In this document: in pieces, positions 10,700-23,816 of the stretch | Layout: each line of letters begins with the position of its first letter | Numbering within the stretch: position 1 is the first letter of the stretch | Source: Rhizophagus irregularis | Lineage: Eukaryota; Glomeromycota; Glomeromycetes; Glomerales; Glomeraceae | NCBI RefSeq assembly: GCF_026210795.1 | Contig: NC_089458.1 | Span: 620,001 to 684,000, forward strand | Direction of reading: 5' to 3' | DNA: 64,000 nucleotides | The notes under the pieces: generated by a model | The model's database searches: none | The model's input: the letters and a program-made list of their open reading frames with translations, nothing else | Told to the model about the DNA's origin: nothing | Made by a program: the position numbers and the translations under genes

Positions 10700-13193
10700 A
10701 TGCAAGTAGCTCATGATATTACAGATTTTCAGGACGGCGAAGAACGCATTTTAGTTTTAAAAGACTCAAGCATTCTTGAAAATGAAGGTATGTGTGTTTG
10801 TTATTTAAATTCTGTTATACCCTTTTATTTAACCATTTTATTTGTAGAGGAAGGTGATCAGCTAGTTTCAGTACAACTTGAAGAACAACAAAAGCTTAAG
10901 AAGAATTTAGAAAATAAAAAGAAAAAACCAATTTATACTGGTTATGATGACGAAGAATTTAATTTTGGAGGAGGAGGAATACCTAAAAAGAATTTCTTAT
11001 CACATTATGATGAGGAAATTGAAGGAAATAAGAGAATGGTAAATTTATTTAATGATTTAATAATGGATTATATTATCTCTATTATTAATGTTGATCTCTA
11101 TTTATAATTGTTCTAGGGTTTTAAATTAGGAAACGATGGTACTGTTCAATTAGATGAAGATGAACGAAGGAATAAAGTAGCAGAGAACTTAAAGTCAAGA
11201 TCAATTTCTTTGTCTTATGATAGTAATATCATTTTATTAGCTATTTTGGAAAAATTATATAATATTAGATTACAATTAATAAACAAAGTTTGTTCATTTT
11301 GTATATAGAGATGATTGAAATTAAAGATTATTATACTAAAGAAGAATCTGAAATAACTTTCAAGAAACCAAAGGTATGTGGTTTTTTTTGTTTATTTTTA
11401 AATCAACAAAATTAGATTTAAAAGATTGGTTACTATTTTTTTTAAATTGTAAATTTCATTAACCAAAATTAACATCAGTTTATGCATAATAGACTAAAAA
11501 GAAGAAGAAAGTAAGGAAGAAGGTTGTTGATGACGAAGACGAACAAACAGTAAATGATCCTAATACAATGGAAATTGATAATTCACCTTCTGTAGTAACA
11601 TCAAACCAAGCTAGAAGACAAAATTTTGATGATGTTAGTTTTGTTGATGATGATGATCTCCAACAGGCTTTAGCTAGAGCAAGAAAAATGGCAACAAGAA
11701 AAGTAACAAAAACAAATGTTGAAGAGATTGCTAGAATTTGTATGTTTACTATTTCCATTTACATAAATTTTCAAGCTTGTTAAACTAATATGATTTGTTT
11801 TATTAGTGACAGAAACTAGAGATGAAACAAATGAAGATAATGAGACACCTGGAGAAGGATTAGTAATCTCTGATACATCAGAATTTGTTAGATCTCTTAC
11901 TGTTGCTCCAACAATAACTAAACCTGTTGAAGCTGAACTTGATATACAAGATCAACAATCTAATTCTGAACCTGTGGATCAAGAAAAAGAAGAAGTTGAA
12001 ACATATGATGTTGTAATGGATGAAGTTACAGAAGAGAAAAAAGGTGGTTGGAAAGAGGCAGGAAATATAGAGGATAGTGATATGGCTCATATTCAAGATG
12101 AACCAAAATTAGTAAGTCAGTTTATTAGAATAGTAATTATAATCTAGTTATCAAATTATTTATTTATTATTTATTTAGACTGGCGTAGTTGAAGAAGAAC
12201 CTTTGGTTAGTAGTGGTATGGCCGCAACATTAGCCCTTTTACAACAGAAAGGTAATGTTTAATAACAAACTATTTAAATGGTTTGCAATATAATAATATT
12301 CCATTAAAATGTAATTAATTTTTATATAGGTTTTTCAATTAAACCCAATGAAGAGCAGCTTGAAAAAGAACGAATCCAAAGAGAGCGACAAAAATGGCTT
12401 GCTGAACAACGTAAAAAAGATCAAGAAAGACAAAATGAAAGGGAAAAGGAAAAACAAAAAGCAAAAGAAAAAGGATATCGTGGCGGTGGTCGAGATAGTG
12501 AAAGTAGTTATAGAGATCGTGAGCATCTGCGAGAAATGGAAGCAAGGTTCAAAGATTATAAACCAGATATTAATTTGGAATATGTTGATGAATTTGGTAA
12601 TCAACTTACACCAAAAGAAGCATTTCGACAATTATCACATAAATTTCATGGAAAATCTTCTGGAAAAGCTAAAACAGAAAAACGTCTCAAGAAGCTTGAA
12701 GAAGAACGTAAGCTTAAAGCTATGAGTAGTATTGATACGCCATTGAATATGGCTACGGCTTTGCAAGAGAGGCAAAAGGCTAGTGGAAGTGCACATGTTG
12801 TATTGTCTGTTGGTAATAGAGCGTACGTAATATTTATTTTAATTAAGCTAAAATGAATTGAAAATTTTACTTATTATATATTTTTATATTTTTAGTGTAG
12901 TTCCTCCAAGCATGACATTAGGTAATAATGGAAAACACTCGGGATCTTCCAAGGCATCTGGAACTGCCTCAATAAGTAGTTCCAGTATTATTACAGTAAA
13001 TGGTGGATTAACAGGTCAAAGTATGAATGCACCTGAAAGAGAAAAGGTATATAATTTTTTTTTTGCCTGGTTTGTAATAATAATTTTAATTTGTATTTTA
13101 TCTTTTTTTTTTTACATTTAGGTAACATTTGGATTGAAACGAAAAGCTGAACAAGAAATGGAAAAGCCATCCAAGAAATCTAAGGATCAATAA
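10700..13193 (+). CDS. SNU66: SART1/Snu66-type U4/U6.U5 tri-snRNP protein
   Basis: Exons: 10700-10787, 10848-11038, 11117-11222, 11309-11373, 11493-11739, 11807-12111, 12179-12251, 12330-12822, 12896-13046, 13122-13193. All junctions are GT-AG and in phase, giving 596 aa. SART1/Snu66 is a nuclear scaffold protein of the tri-snRNP needed for spliceosome activation. Family landmarks in order: DGEERILVLKDSSIL (residues ~12-27), SHYDEEIEG (~88), ESEITFKKPK followed by a Lys run (~142-160), TSEFVRSL (~255), EEPLVSSGMAATLALLQQKG (~340-360), YKPDINLEYVDEFG and the hallmark LTPKEAFRQLSHKFHGKSSG (~430-465), SSIDTPL and VVLSVGNRA. The ATG used is the first in frame, after an oligo-T leader. Compared with animal and yeast relatives, the N-terminal ~150 residues with the LRAKLGLKPL-type motif are absent; an undetected upstream exon is possible. 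Confidence 0.9.
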
Positions 13194-14476
13194 TTTTTCT
13201 GAATTTATAGATTTTTATAATAATGTTATTTACAACTGCTAGTATGAACAATAGAAGAAATAATGACAAATTTCTCTCTGTATAATAACTTAAATTGGCA
13301 ATAAATCATTAAAAACCAGCAATTATTTACTATATAAATTATTATTTAGGTAATTTATTACTACAAAAGTTTTATTATTTTGTATATTTTAAAAACATTA
13401 ACGAATATATTTATTTTGTTAATATGTATATTAATAATTTTTAAATATAATTATATAAATATATAGAGTATATTTTAATTTCTATTGTTTAATAATCTAT
13501 TAATATATATATTAAATAATTATTTTTTTTTAATTTTGAAAATAATAAATTAAACTAAACTTATTTTACTGTTTAATAAACTTTTTCTAAATGATGCTAT
13601 AAAAAAGATCCAAAATCAGTATGAATTCCCAATACTTTTTTGGAACTGTTGATGAAATTGAAAATATTTTATTGTTTTAATTAATACATAATATGTAATA
13701 TGATGGTAAAGTGGTGTTTGATTGGCATAAATGTAACCGGACTATGTATTTTATGCAGAATCTTAATAGATATAACAGGTATTATTATACCTTGGAATTT
13801 TGACTAGCAATAATATATGACTTACTTTGATTAACGGTAAAAGAAACAAAAAATTTTTCAACTGATAATATTTAAAATACTTTATTGGGTGAATTAACTG
13901 ATGCAGTTCTAAAATTTTTTTTAAACGATTCATTATAGATGTTTATAATGTATAGTTACCACTCAAATTCGAGTTTTAAAATTATTACAATACCAACAAT
14001 TAGTATACTGACATTTAAATCTGAATTTGCTATATTAATATCGCCTTTAACGTTTTGCTTCTCTATCGTTTCGGACGAAAGTGAAATAAAAAAAAGGATG
14101 CTAACCCAAAAATCAATTTATTTGTTTATGATTGAATAGAACATTGTGCTTTATCTAACTAACATTATTCACATTTTCACGTTAATTTCTTAAAATAAAC
14201 GATGTAAAAAAAAAAAATTTTTATTATTCCTTGATACAGTAAATCCAAACATAGATAAAGGATGATAAAGATTTATTCTTCAGCCCTATTAAGAATTTTT
14301 GTGGAAGTATTTTATTTTATCTATTTTTATCTGTTTTTATTTATTTTTAGTTATGTTATTTTTAGTTAATTTTTAGTTCGGACTACCATTTTACGCGCCA
14401 AAATATTATTTCGAACTACTTGTTCAAAGATTTATTATAACTATCATATAATTAATATGATTAATCAAAAAATTAA
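13194..14476. other. Intergenic interval between SART1 homologue and convergent gene
   Basis: Holds the 3' regions of two convergent genes (AATAAA-like words at 13,302 and 13,551). A 66-codon open stretch at 13,939 has no family resemblance and no support. Confidence 0.5.
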
Positions 14477-17377
14477 TCAATGTAATCGATGTTTCTTCCA
14501 GACAAAGCGAGCTATTCCATTATCAGTTTCGTCTTCAATTGGATCGTCATCATGGTCACATACTAGAGATTCCGCAGTAATATACTGCGTATTATAATCA
14601 TCTTCCCAAGATTGTTTGTTATTCTGAACCTCCGGTACTTGTGTTAATTCTTTATTAATTAAATTTGATGATTTATTATTTGTAGGCCATAGAAACTGAT
14701 TTTGAATCAATGATGGTGTTTGTGGTATTAAGTTTTGTTCAATATGAGACTGAATCCAATGTTGATTTTCATAAGGTAAATTCTTATCTAACGTCGAATA
14801 AAGATTAGAACCTTGAAAATTTTGATTATCAACCGCAAATTCTTGAGCAAAAAATTCATCATCTATACCTCCGTATGTTAGATCATTACTACTTTCGTAA
14901 TGACTTTTATAGAGAGATTGATTATTGTCTTGAAAACCATTCAAGTCACTAAATATAATTTGGTTACAATCTTCGTGACACATGTTGAAACGATTATTTA
15001 CATTACTGATGACTTCTTGACAATTACTTTGAATTGCATTTTCGGAATTGAAGAAATTAACATTCATATGTTCCAAATTAGTATTCTCTACGAATATTTC
15101 TTGTCGAATCTTTTCATCGTTTTTTACAATTTCATTTCCAAATTCGGTATTAGTATTGTTGATGCTGCCACAGTCTTCTTTCGCAAGCTTACATGATTGT
15201 CCAATCTTTGCACCTTCAGCAATAACTGCATGTGAAAGTCGATGACTTTGATATGTTGTAATTTTGTTATCTGAAGTAGATATTTTTTGATTTTTTTGAT
15301 TTTGTTGATTTTGCAACTGTGACGAAAGTAATGATTTTCGTTTAATCCAAGTTGGATCAAAATGTATGTCCATTCTCTCATTACAAAGATTGTTATCATT
15401 TTCTTCTGAAGGTATTGCACGATTATTTGGAAAATTTTTTATACTTTCATCAACTGGCAGTCGTTTTGAATCATTATCCAATTCCATATTATCATTTGTC
15501 ATCTTTTCTTGTACAGATAATGATTCATATTCATGTTTAGGCGCAGTTTCCTCAACTTTAGAATCCTTTTGATAAATACCTTGTTTATTTGTGTCAACAA
15601 CCGGCGAACAGGGCTTTGGTGAAGATTCGACACTTTGATTTAGAAAGGGATTATCTTCTCGTTCAGTCTGATTATATTTTATGTTATTACTAGCAAAGTA
15701 AGATGATGTAACTAGCTTGTCTTTTCGAGAGCGCCGTTTTTGAAATGATTCAGGACTATTTGTACATCCATTATTATTGGACAAAGAATGTATATCGCTG
15801 TGTGAAGAAGTATATTTAGATGACTCTTTTTTTTGTTCATCAATAAAATGTGAAGATATAATATTTTGTTCGTCTTGCAGTTCGGACATTTTATCAACAT
15901 GATTGTATTCCGGTGAACAACCAGTTTTCTTATTAGCTAGACTATATGACGCGTTGCTACAATTATTTGAAGATATGCTCTTTTCGTCCAATAAATCGTG
16001 AAATGATTCTGACAAAGAAGCTACCTTTGACTCTACGCGAATTATTCGTGGCTGGTTTGATTTGTTTGGCTTATTATAATGTTTATTGTTTGATATTTTT
16101 TTCCGTTTTTCCGGTAAATTCTTCATTGAATGCGGGTTCTCTTTTTTCTTTATAGGATAAATTAGTAATGAAATACTTTAATACTTTTAAATAAATAAAA
16201 TACCTTTTTTTTCGCGGAAGTACTGTAATCCTTGCAACAGGCGGAATCGTGCACAGATGAAGTTTCATCCGTATCTCGAGTCTTGTCTTGTAGATCACTT
16301 TTGCGACGAGAACCATTTTTTTGGCCTGAATTATCCTCATTTTGATTTCTTCGTTTACGGGACGGGTTCGAATTAAGAAAATCGATTTCAGAGAATACCA
16401 AATCAGGAACTATAAGCGAATTAACAAAAGATACCGCTTTATTTGTTTTCATTAAAAGGAAAGAATAATTATTCTAAATTACCTCCTTTGGTCTTTATTT
16501 TTTCCGATGCCTTTCCTTTATTAAATATCCCAAGTCCAGCTTTATTATCTGAGCGGAGCTGAAAAGTTGTATATAATAAGATGTCAAATGAAAAGAAATT
16601 TTTATATAGCGAATTTAGAAAAGTCATTATTAATGTAATTACAGTTACGCGATTTGTTCCAAGTTTATCCGAAGACCAATTCTGCTGGTTCAATAAAATA
16701 TATAATAATATGTAAAATCGTAGTATTTTTATAAATAAATCATTTATTTCATGTATTCGAACCTGCATTATTTGTGAGCTAGCAAGCAAAGAATCAACTC
16801 TTTTACAACTTTTACGACGATCCGCCTTTGAGATATTCTTTTCCTTTTTAGAGGACTTACGGTTTTTTTGATTGCAATGATCGATATTGAGAGACTTATC
16901 CTTCAAAGGTTTATCCCGGAGTTTTTCAAATAATAACGTACTCCCAATTCGGTCCTTTTTAGAGAATATCTTTTTACTATTCTGTGGTTCGGATTCTTTG
17001 ATTTCAGATAGCTTTGATTTTCGCAATTGATTTCTCGATATAAGGAGCGAACCATTTATTGATGGTAGATCATGTTCAATGGAATATCGGGAATGACCTG
17101 ATGATGAAATTTTGCTTTTTTCCGAATCTGAAGACAGCGAATGTTCTATTTAAATACAATTTAAATCGATTAAGTGGAATAATAATGTGTATAAATAATA
17201 AAAATAGAAAGTACTTTTTTCTGATTTTTGCGATTTTTCATTATTTATTATTTGCTGTTCCAAAACATAGTCTAAAATAAATTGTTCTTGGAGGGCAATC
17301 CTATCCACGAAGGACTTTGTATGTTCTTTTAAATTACTTTCTGTCAAATGAGCGTATTGTAACGGTTGAGGTGGCAT
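14477..17377 (-). CDS. Unknown Ser/Asn/Lys-rich, probably nuclear protein (844 aa)
   Basis: Six exons can be joined in phase on the minus strand: 17377-17215, 17145-16763, 16684-16649, 16558-16483, 16409-16204, 16147-14477. The N-terminus (MPPQPLQYAHLTESNLKEH ... EQFILDYVLEQQIIN) could form a short coiled coil. Basic segments follow (KKDRIGSTLLFEKLRDK, KSSKKEKN, SRKRRNQ), including a conserved-looking LRSDNKAGLGIFNKGKAS box encoded mostly by one 76-nt exon. The long last exon encodes a polar Asn/Ser/Gln-rich tail ending GIARFVWKKHRLH. Basic clusters suggest nuclear location. The overall plan (short N-terminal coil, basic middle, disordered tail) is seen in shugoshin-like chromatin proteins, but no diagnostic motif is present, so I give no function. 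Acceptor 16684 is a NAGNAG site, so a one-codon variant is possible. Confidence 0.75.
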
Positions 17378-18469
17378 TATTTTAACAAATTGCAAGCAAA
17401 AAAAAAAAAGAGAGAGAAAATTTTAGATGGGAACGCCAAGAAATAGCTTAATTAATCTGAGCTTATATTATTATGTCCGTTATTTGTTGCAATCATGACT
17501 AGTAATATATAACATTATATTTTACACCTCTCTTTAATGACAAATTTATCTCAATCTAAAACTTAATTAACCATGCATGTCTAAATTAATTTCAGTCATT
17601 AATAATTCTTTAAATTCGCATGAATATGATATTTATGAAGAAATTTCTCATTCGTAACTTGTAGAGATCAAGTGATCACAACGACTGGCCGCAGTATGCT
17701 AAATTTAGACGAAGAATAGATTTGCAACGAAAATTAGTTCTATAATGAACAACTTTTTTTTATAGAAATGAAATCTCTTTAAATTATTTAAAATGCGATC
17801 AAAATTCTTAATAGAGCGAGAAAAATTCAAATTATGTTCTCAGAAAAAGTCGTGACTATTCAATATTCACTTCATAATGAAAAGAATTTTTTTTTTTTGT
17901 TTCATAAATTTATTATTATAAGAAATCGGGAATCATAAACAATATTTGTTAATGATACCGATTATTATAAACTTAGTAAGTTTTTCTTTTATTTCAAAGA
18001 CTATATATATTACATGTAAAAAGAGGTAAAATTTACCGGGTAATAAGGGAGAAATGCTATATTATTATTATACTATACTTTTTCTGACAATTTTTAATTA
18101 TTGCTATATAAGTAATTTAATTTTTTTTTTAAAAAAAAAAGTCTTTAAATGCTATATTTATATTAGGTTTGTTTACAATTTTTTGTCTATATTTGTATTT
18201 CTTTATGTATTTTTTTATAAAATTGTCAGTTCTTGGTTGCTTGTAAGCTAATCCATATAGATAATTAATAATCATAAAATGCAACGTTGCAAATTTTGCT
18301 GATAATATTAAATTCATCATATTTCTTTCTCACTTAGACAAATTCCAAACTTTCTTTCAATTCCAAATATCATGTAATTGCTTAATTCTGAAATTTTCAA
18401 CCGTGAAAAATATTAAAATAAATAAATACATCTCCTAAAGTCCTTTCATATTGAATACATTACAATTCA
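17378..18469. other. Intergenic interval
   Basis: Upstream region of the unknown basic-protein gene and 3' region of the Sec14-like gene. It contains an A-rich leader (17,399-17,420) just upstream of the ATG and a perfect T10A10 junction at 18,121-18,140. No gene seen. Confidence 0.5.
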
Positions 18470-20422
18470 TCAGTTACGTCCTAACAAGCGGTTACCCGCT
18501 CGTCCACTCAGTGCAGTTGATAGAATTGCAGTTGTTAACGCTGTAGTGGTGCTTGCACTCCAGCCCAATTGCATGCTTACTTGCTGTGTAACTAATTTCA
18601 AGAATTCATTCATTAAGCCACCGCGGAATAAAACCACCATTACTAGATAATATAAAAATCCTGATACTCTGCTTCGTGCAATAAATTTTCTCAATAATCT
18701 TGTAAAATATAATTTTAATCTCGATCCGCGTGCAACTGGATGATGATGTAATGGTTGTCCAATAAGTTGATTATGGCGATTATAATGGTAAAGGTTATCA
18801 TGATGATCATTGTTGTCTTTATTTTCAGTGGATATGTTATTTATAGGTGTCATAGATTTATGCGACGTTAATGCGGGCTCTTCCTGATGGAAAGCAAGAT
18901 TAGGAGATGCCATCGGAGAAGCTGAGATAGACATTGGTTTTAAAGGATTTGGAGATATAATAACATTATTGTTTTTATTAATATTATTGTCGATAGGGGT
19001 TATATGGAAAGGATTATGGCGTGAACGTGGAGTCATTTTTAACCAATTCGGAACCACGTGATCCGCTGCGGGCGATGCAGGTCGGCTCGGGTACGGGGTA
19101 GAGGGCCGGCTGGAAATTGGAGTTGCTGGTCTGCTAAAAAATGGAGTAGACGGCCGACTGTGGAATGGGGTATTGTGGGCAGAGTAGAATATATCGTGTA
19201 TTGAACTCAAGGAATCATACGATGTTGCTCTGCTTAGGGGTTTCGGTAGTTTCAAAATAGGTGACGGACTTCCATAAATTTGGTATGCCTCACAAGTATC
19301 AGCATCATATTCATAAGTATCCTTCCCTCCTTGTTCTAAAGAAAGAAAAAAAAAATTTATTTGGTGTTAAATTTCTATAAGATAAACAATCGTCCGAAAC
19401 GCGGTATAATAAACATAATAGTAACATACCTGTAAGTACATTTTCTTCATCAAAATAGTTCCAAAGTTCTTGTTCTGAAGGAAAAAAGATTCGGTTTAAG
19501 GATTCTTCGGGAAGAATACGTTTTAAAATTTGCCAAATGCCAGAGTACATCCATCCATAATTCAAGACGAATACTATTAAATATGGAAGATCGCCAATAT
19601 TATAAATAAATATCCGAGTATCCAAATTGATAAAAATTCGGTAAAATACATACTTGCACCCGCGGAACCAGGAAAATGGTGCCTCATAATGTCGATCGTA
19701 AATGGGACCAATTCCACATCCTAAATATTAAAAAAAAATAAGTATGTCGATCAAAAATTTCATTGAGGAAATATTGAGGAATTTACCAGAGTGGAAACAC
19801 CAGCTCCTTTCAAATCCAACAGGATGACGTATTGCAGAACCGGTCCATCTCTTGAATTCATAGTTTTGTCTAATAACAATCTTCTGGCTACTTCAGCATT
19901 ATAAATAATAAATTTTTTCACTTCATCAATAGTAGGCGCTCCATCCTCACGTTTGTATTCACGCAGATTGACTACCGCGCAAGGACGACCAAATTTATCA
20001 GTTTTATGGAAAAAAAATAGTCCTTTTTCAATAAATAATGGATGAACGTCAGCGAGGGTGATGGAATCAACATTATGTTCTATACGCCATCTTAAATCAG
20101 AGATGAGGGCTTTCAAGGCAACATCAAAATCGAATCCAGCTCGTCTGAGGAAACGAAAAAGAGTTCCTAAATTGTAAGGAATAAATAATTTTAATTATAC
20201 GATCGATAAATATATCAATAAAAAAAAATCAATGTATATACCTCTGTCATCAAGATATTGCCTGATACGTTCAACTTGAACAAAATCTAAGCCAAATTCT
20301 TGTTGAAGTTCCGGAATTAAATCAGCAAGAGCGGTTTGTAAGTCATCAATTACAGTTTCAGATTCCTTAAATAATACATTGAATTGGATAATTTTTTCTT
20401 GAAGCAAATGACTCATTATCAT
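18470..20422 (-). CDS. Sec14-like CRAL-TRIO lipid-transfer protein with Ser/Pro-rich linker and hydrophobic tail
   Basis: Exons 20422-20242, 20166-19787, 19720-19654, 19573-19430, 19335-18470; all junctions keep frame, giving 545 aa. Residues ~1-85 are helical with FRFLRRAGFDFDVAL, the usual N-terminal lobe of Sec14 proteins. The lipid-binding CRAL-TRIO domain runs from ~90 to ~265, with KTDKFGRPCAVVNLREY, VILLDLKGAGVSTLD, HHFPGSAGASIFVLNYGWM and RIFFPSEQELWNYFDEENV. After it comes a disordered linker with four tandem motifs SRPSTP, SRPATP, SRPSTP, SRPASP, likely proline-directed phosphosites. The last ~120 residues are basic and contain the hydrophobic segment FLYYLVMVVLF, suggesting membrane association. 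Family members move phosphatidylinositol or other lipids between membranes; the ligand here cannot be told. The first ATG (20,422) was taken; a second is six bases downstream. Confidence 0.85.
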
Positions 20423-22835
20423 AAAAAGAAGTTAATATGTGTATATATATATATATATTTATTTATTTACTTATATATATATATGTATTATAATAAATGA
20501 TGTAATGTAAGATATAAAGGAAATGATAATAAAGAGTAGGAAATTTAGATCTTATGGTCACAAACAAAGACAGAGAGAAAAAAATGGAGACGGAAAGGAT
20601 GTATTTTATATAAATAAAGAGAAAGGATAAGAAACCAGTGAAATTCTTTTCTTTTTTTTTCTCTTTTTTTTTTGTGCAGTGGATGACAACAGAAACAAGA
20701 TTTTTTAAAGCTATGTTTTTAATTATGTTAAAAAAAAATTTTAAAATAAAAATAATTGAAAAATACGGAATTTACAATTTTTTTGTATTTAAATGAAAAT
20801 TTTTTTTATATATAAAATCTATAAAATCCTACTATTTAAATGAAAAAATGAAATAATGAAATTTAGTCTATAATTAGTACAAGTGTCAATGCATCATACA
20901 TCATACATTGAAATTAAGTTTACTCGATTTTTATTAGTTATATTAGTTACTATGATGCGGTGACACATTATGTACAAGGTTAATGCGTCATTGTCACACC
21001 AACTTTTTAAACGTCACAAGTAATTTTCCGTAACTTAGAATTTACTTTATTATCACATCAACTTTTGATTATCTGTTGATAAATAAATCCAAAATTCTAC
21101 TTTCCCTAAACTAGATTTGCTAATGATTACGAAAAAAACCCTTAGATAAGATGAAATTTAGATATTAATCAATCTGCGCGCTAAAGAATCCATTGTAAGA
21201 AAGTATTTCAAATTTATTTCATTATTAAACTGCATATTTCATAATTATTTATTATTTCATATCTGTTAATAATCATTATAAATTCGAGAATTTAAAAGAA
21301 AAAACGAGAACGACTTATTTTTATTTAGTGATTTACTTTATGTGATCACAAAGAGGGTAGCGAAGAAATACAACGCCTTTTTGTCCACCTGACGTGTTAA
21401 TTGTAATACTACATATTTGCTATATGTAAATTTCAGCTGAAAATCGGATTTGGAACAAAATGTCACACGAATACTCCACAACCTACTTAACCTTTCAAGG
21501 AGTACATAAAAAAAAAAACTTTTTAATTATTTGTTTGTAAAACTTCAAATGTCAATGACACTTTTACGGCTAAGTGCGCCGAAGCCTTGTCGCTCAAAGT
21601 CAGCCGACCAAACAAGACCCTTTACACAAGCTTAGGATTATTGCCTGTTATGATACATGTCAATTTTTTTTTTTTTTTCAAGAAATTGGTAATTATTGAT
21701 GAAATCTTTTTATGTAATTTAATTATCTAATTTAGATAGATGGCGGATATTTGTTATATGCTTTAGGATTATCCGCAGCAAGAGGTTTAATGTCCGATAC
21801 ATAGGTACGTCTTCGATGGCAAATAATAAAAATTGAGACATAAACGCCATCGGGTCTCTTTAGTGCGTCATATATGTCATACAAGCAGCTTTTTTTAGAC
21901 CAACTAGGAAAAAGCCGACAATTTAGTTAATTTCTGACAATCTAGTTATATTATATTATTATGCACCATTGGATTCCAATTATATCTAATATATTTGATA
22001 ATTCTAGTCAGCTCATTTAATTCTTGGTCAGCATATCAACAATGTGGTTAAAAAACAATTAGTCTCGATGTATATGTATAAAATACTGTTGATCCCATTT
22101 TATATGCATTAACACGTGACGCATATTAACTATTGGAAATTGTTTAAATACAAAAAAAGAAATTAAATTTAGTAAAGTGGCTTTATTTCTAACTAAGAAA
22201 ATTAATAAAGTTACATAAAAAGTAAGAATTCATTTGTCACGTGTATTTTGTACGTAAATCCTTTAGCAAAATAAGAATTTAATGGAACCTTTCAAAATCG
22301 CTTAGGTTATCATGATAAGATAAGAATTAGATGATCACGATATTGTGTTTTTCTTCATACATTTCATACATTTGATGTCATCACGCATAACTATTTGATC
22401 TTTAAAACAATCCCCGCGTCTATATAAAATATCACATGTTGCTTTTTTTTTGTGATTTCTCGAAGAGTACTTTTATAGTAATAACGGTAATAATTGTCGC
22501 GGCGAAAGGTCAATTATCCCGTGATTTGATATTATCTTCTTTTAAAAAAAAAATGAATTGAATTATTCTATATTTCTATAGTTCTGTTCATTTTGATCGT
22601 ACAGTACTTAATTTTAAGTGGCGACAGCCATGTTACATATTTCCTTTTTTGGGAAATTAGTAAATTTTAATGCCTACCAGAATTATGCTTATAATTTTAT
22701 ATTTCCTAAAAGGCTGAAAAATTACCGTAAATGACGTATTTTTAGATTTGTACCATATATCGTATATCATATGATACCCCCTTTTTAATTATAGTCTTCC
22801 AGCATCCTGATTCAAAATTCTCTCTACTTTTCAAA
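20423..22835. other. 2.4-kb divergent intergenic region
   Basis: Separates two divergent genes. A (TA)n/TTTA microsatellite lies at 20,436-20,485 just upstream of the Sec14-like start. The middle (20,880-22,440) is less AT-rich and contains short words such as GTCACA and CATACAT, but no open frame with coding character and no recognisable RNA gene. Probably regulatory DNA for both genes. Confidence 0.45.
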
Positions 22836-23816
22836 ATGTCAGCACCTTCAGCTTACCCAATTAAGGGGATATTTTTCTTTCTTTCAAATTGGATTTTGAT
22901 CCGAAAAATCATTTTTGTCTTATTTTTAACATTAGTTGTAGCTTTACTTGCTATATTTTTAACTTTTGGTTTTTTATTATCACTTCAAGCTAATGCACTT
23001 ATTGTTGCTGGTTGCCCAGTATGGCTTGCTTGGACGGTGTCTGTTATATTTTGTATATTAGAAGCAGGAGTTATTACTATAATATTTTATTTAATAATAA
23101 CACCAATATGGCAAGATGCTTTATTTGATGAAGTTTTAAAATTAAAGGGTTTAGGTTATGTACTTGAAAAACAAAAAAATACTTCAGAAGGCTGTTGTCG
23201 TGGCTTTTGTTCAGGAATTTCCGCAATGTATACTATTGTTGTTGTTCAGGTAAATAAAAATAATTTTATTTATTATTGTTTTTTAAAGAAATTTCTTATA
23301 TTTTTATTATTATTATAATTATTATTATTATTATTAGATTATTGCGCTTATAATTACCATGCCTTTACACGCAATTCCTCTATTCGGTACACTAATTTAT
23401 TGCTATATTAATGGATGGGTAATGGCATGGGGACATCAGATACATTATCACGTAGAGATTAAAGAATGGTCAGCCAAACAATCTCTTAAATTTGCCTGGA
23501 AGAATCGTGGTGATTATTCAATGTTTGGATTCGTTGCTGTAGCTCTTGAATTGATACCAATTGCAAATCTCGTATTCCTTTGGACAAATGTTGTGGGCGC
23601 CGCATTATGGACTGCTGATGTAAAGTTATATTTAAATTTGGATTTATGTTTATTGTATTACATAAGTAAAATTAACTTTTTTCTTTATAGATTATTCTTG
23701 ATGAACAAAAGTTATTATCAAGGGAAGATCTTACCGATGGTAGGGCTGAATCTTCATCTTATCAAGCTGCACAAAGGATGGATGGTTCCAATAAGTATGG
23801 ATCAACAGACAATTAA
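22836..23816 (+). CDS. EI24/RRT8-type multi-pass membrane protein
   Basis: Exons 22836-23249, 23338-23619, 23691-23816 with GT-AG introns, all phase 0; 273 aa. Five or so hydrophobic segments are visible: ~24-54, ~58-90 and three more after the first intron. The conserved section GHQIHYHVEIKEWSAKQSLK followed by FAWKNRGDYSMFGFVAVALE, then NVVGAALWTADV, is typical of the fungal RRT8/LDS group within the EI24 (formerly cysZ-like) family. These are ER, lipid-droplet or spore-wall associated membrane proteins in yeast; the biochemical role is poorly known. The C-terminus is hydrophilic and disordered (SREDLTDGRAESSSYQ). The second intron begins inside ...TAD|GTAAAG, and the true end is KYGSTDN rather than the read-through frame. 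Confidence 0.8.

Noticed and set aside
12335-12631. Phe-rich minus-strand frames opposite the SART1 homologue
   Set aside because: Complement of Lys/Glu-rich coding sequence.
13939-14139. 66-codon open frame
   Set aside because: No motif, no splice context, Ser/Ile/Phe-rich as expected from AT-rich DNA.
14900-16155. Several frames opposite or overlapping the long exon of the unknown protein
   Set aside because: Shadows; the minus-strand main frame joins in phase with five upstream exons.
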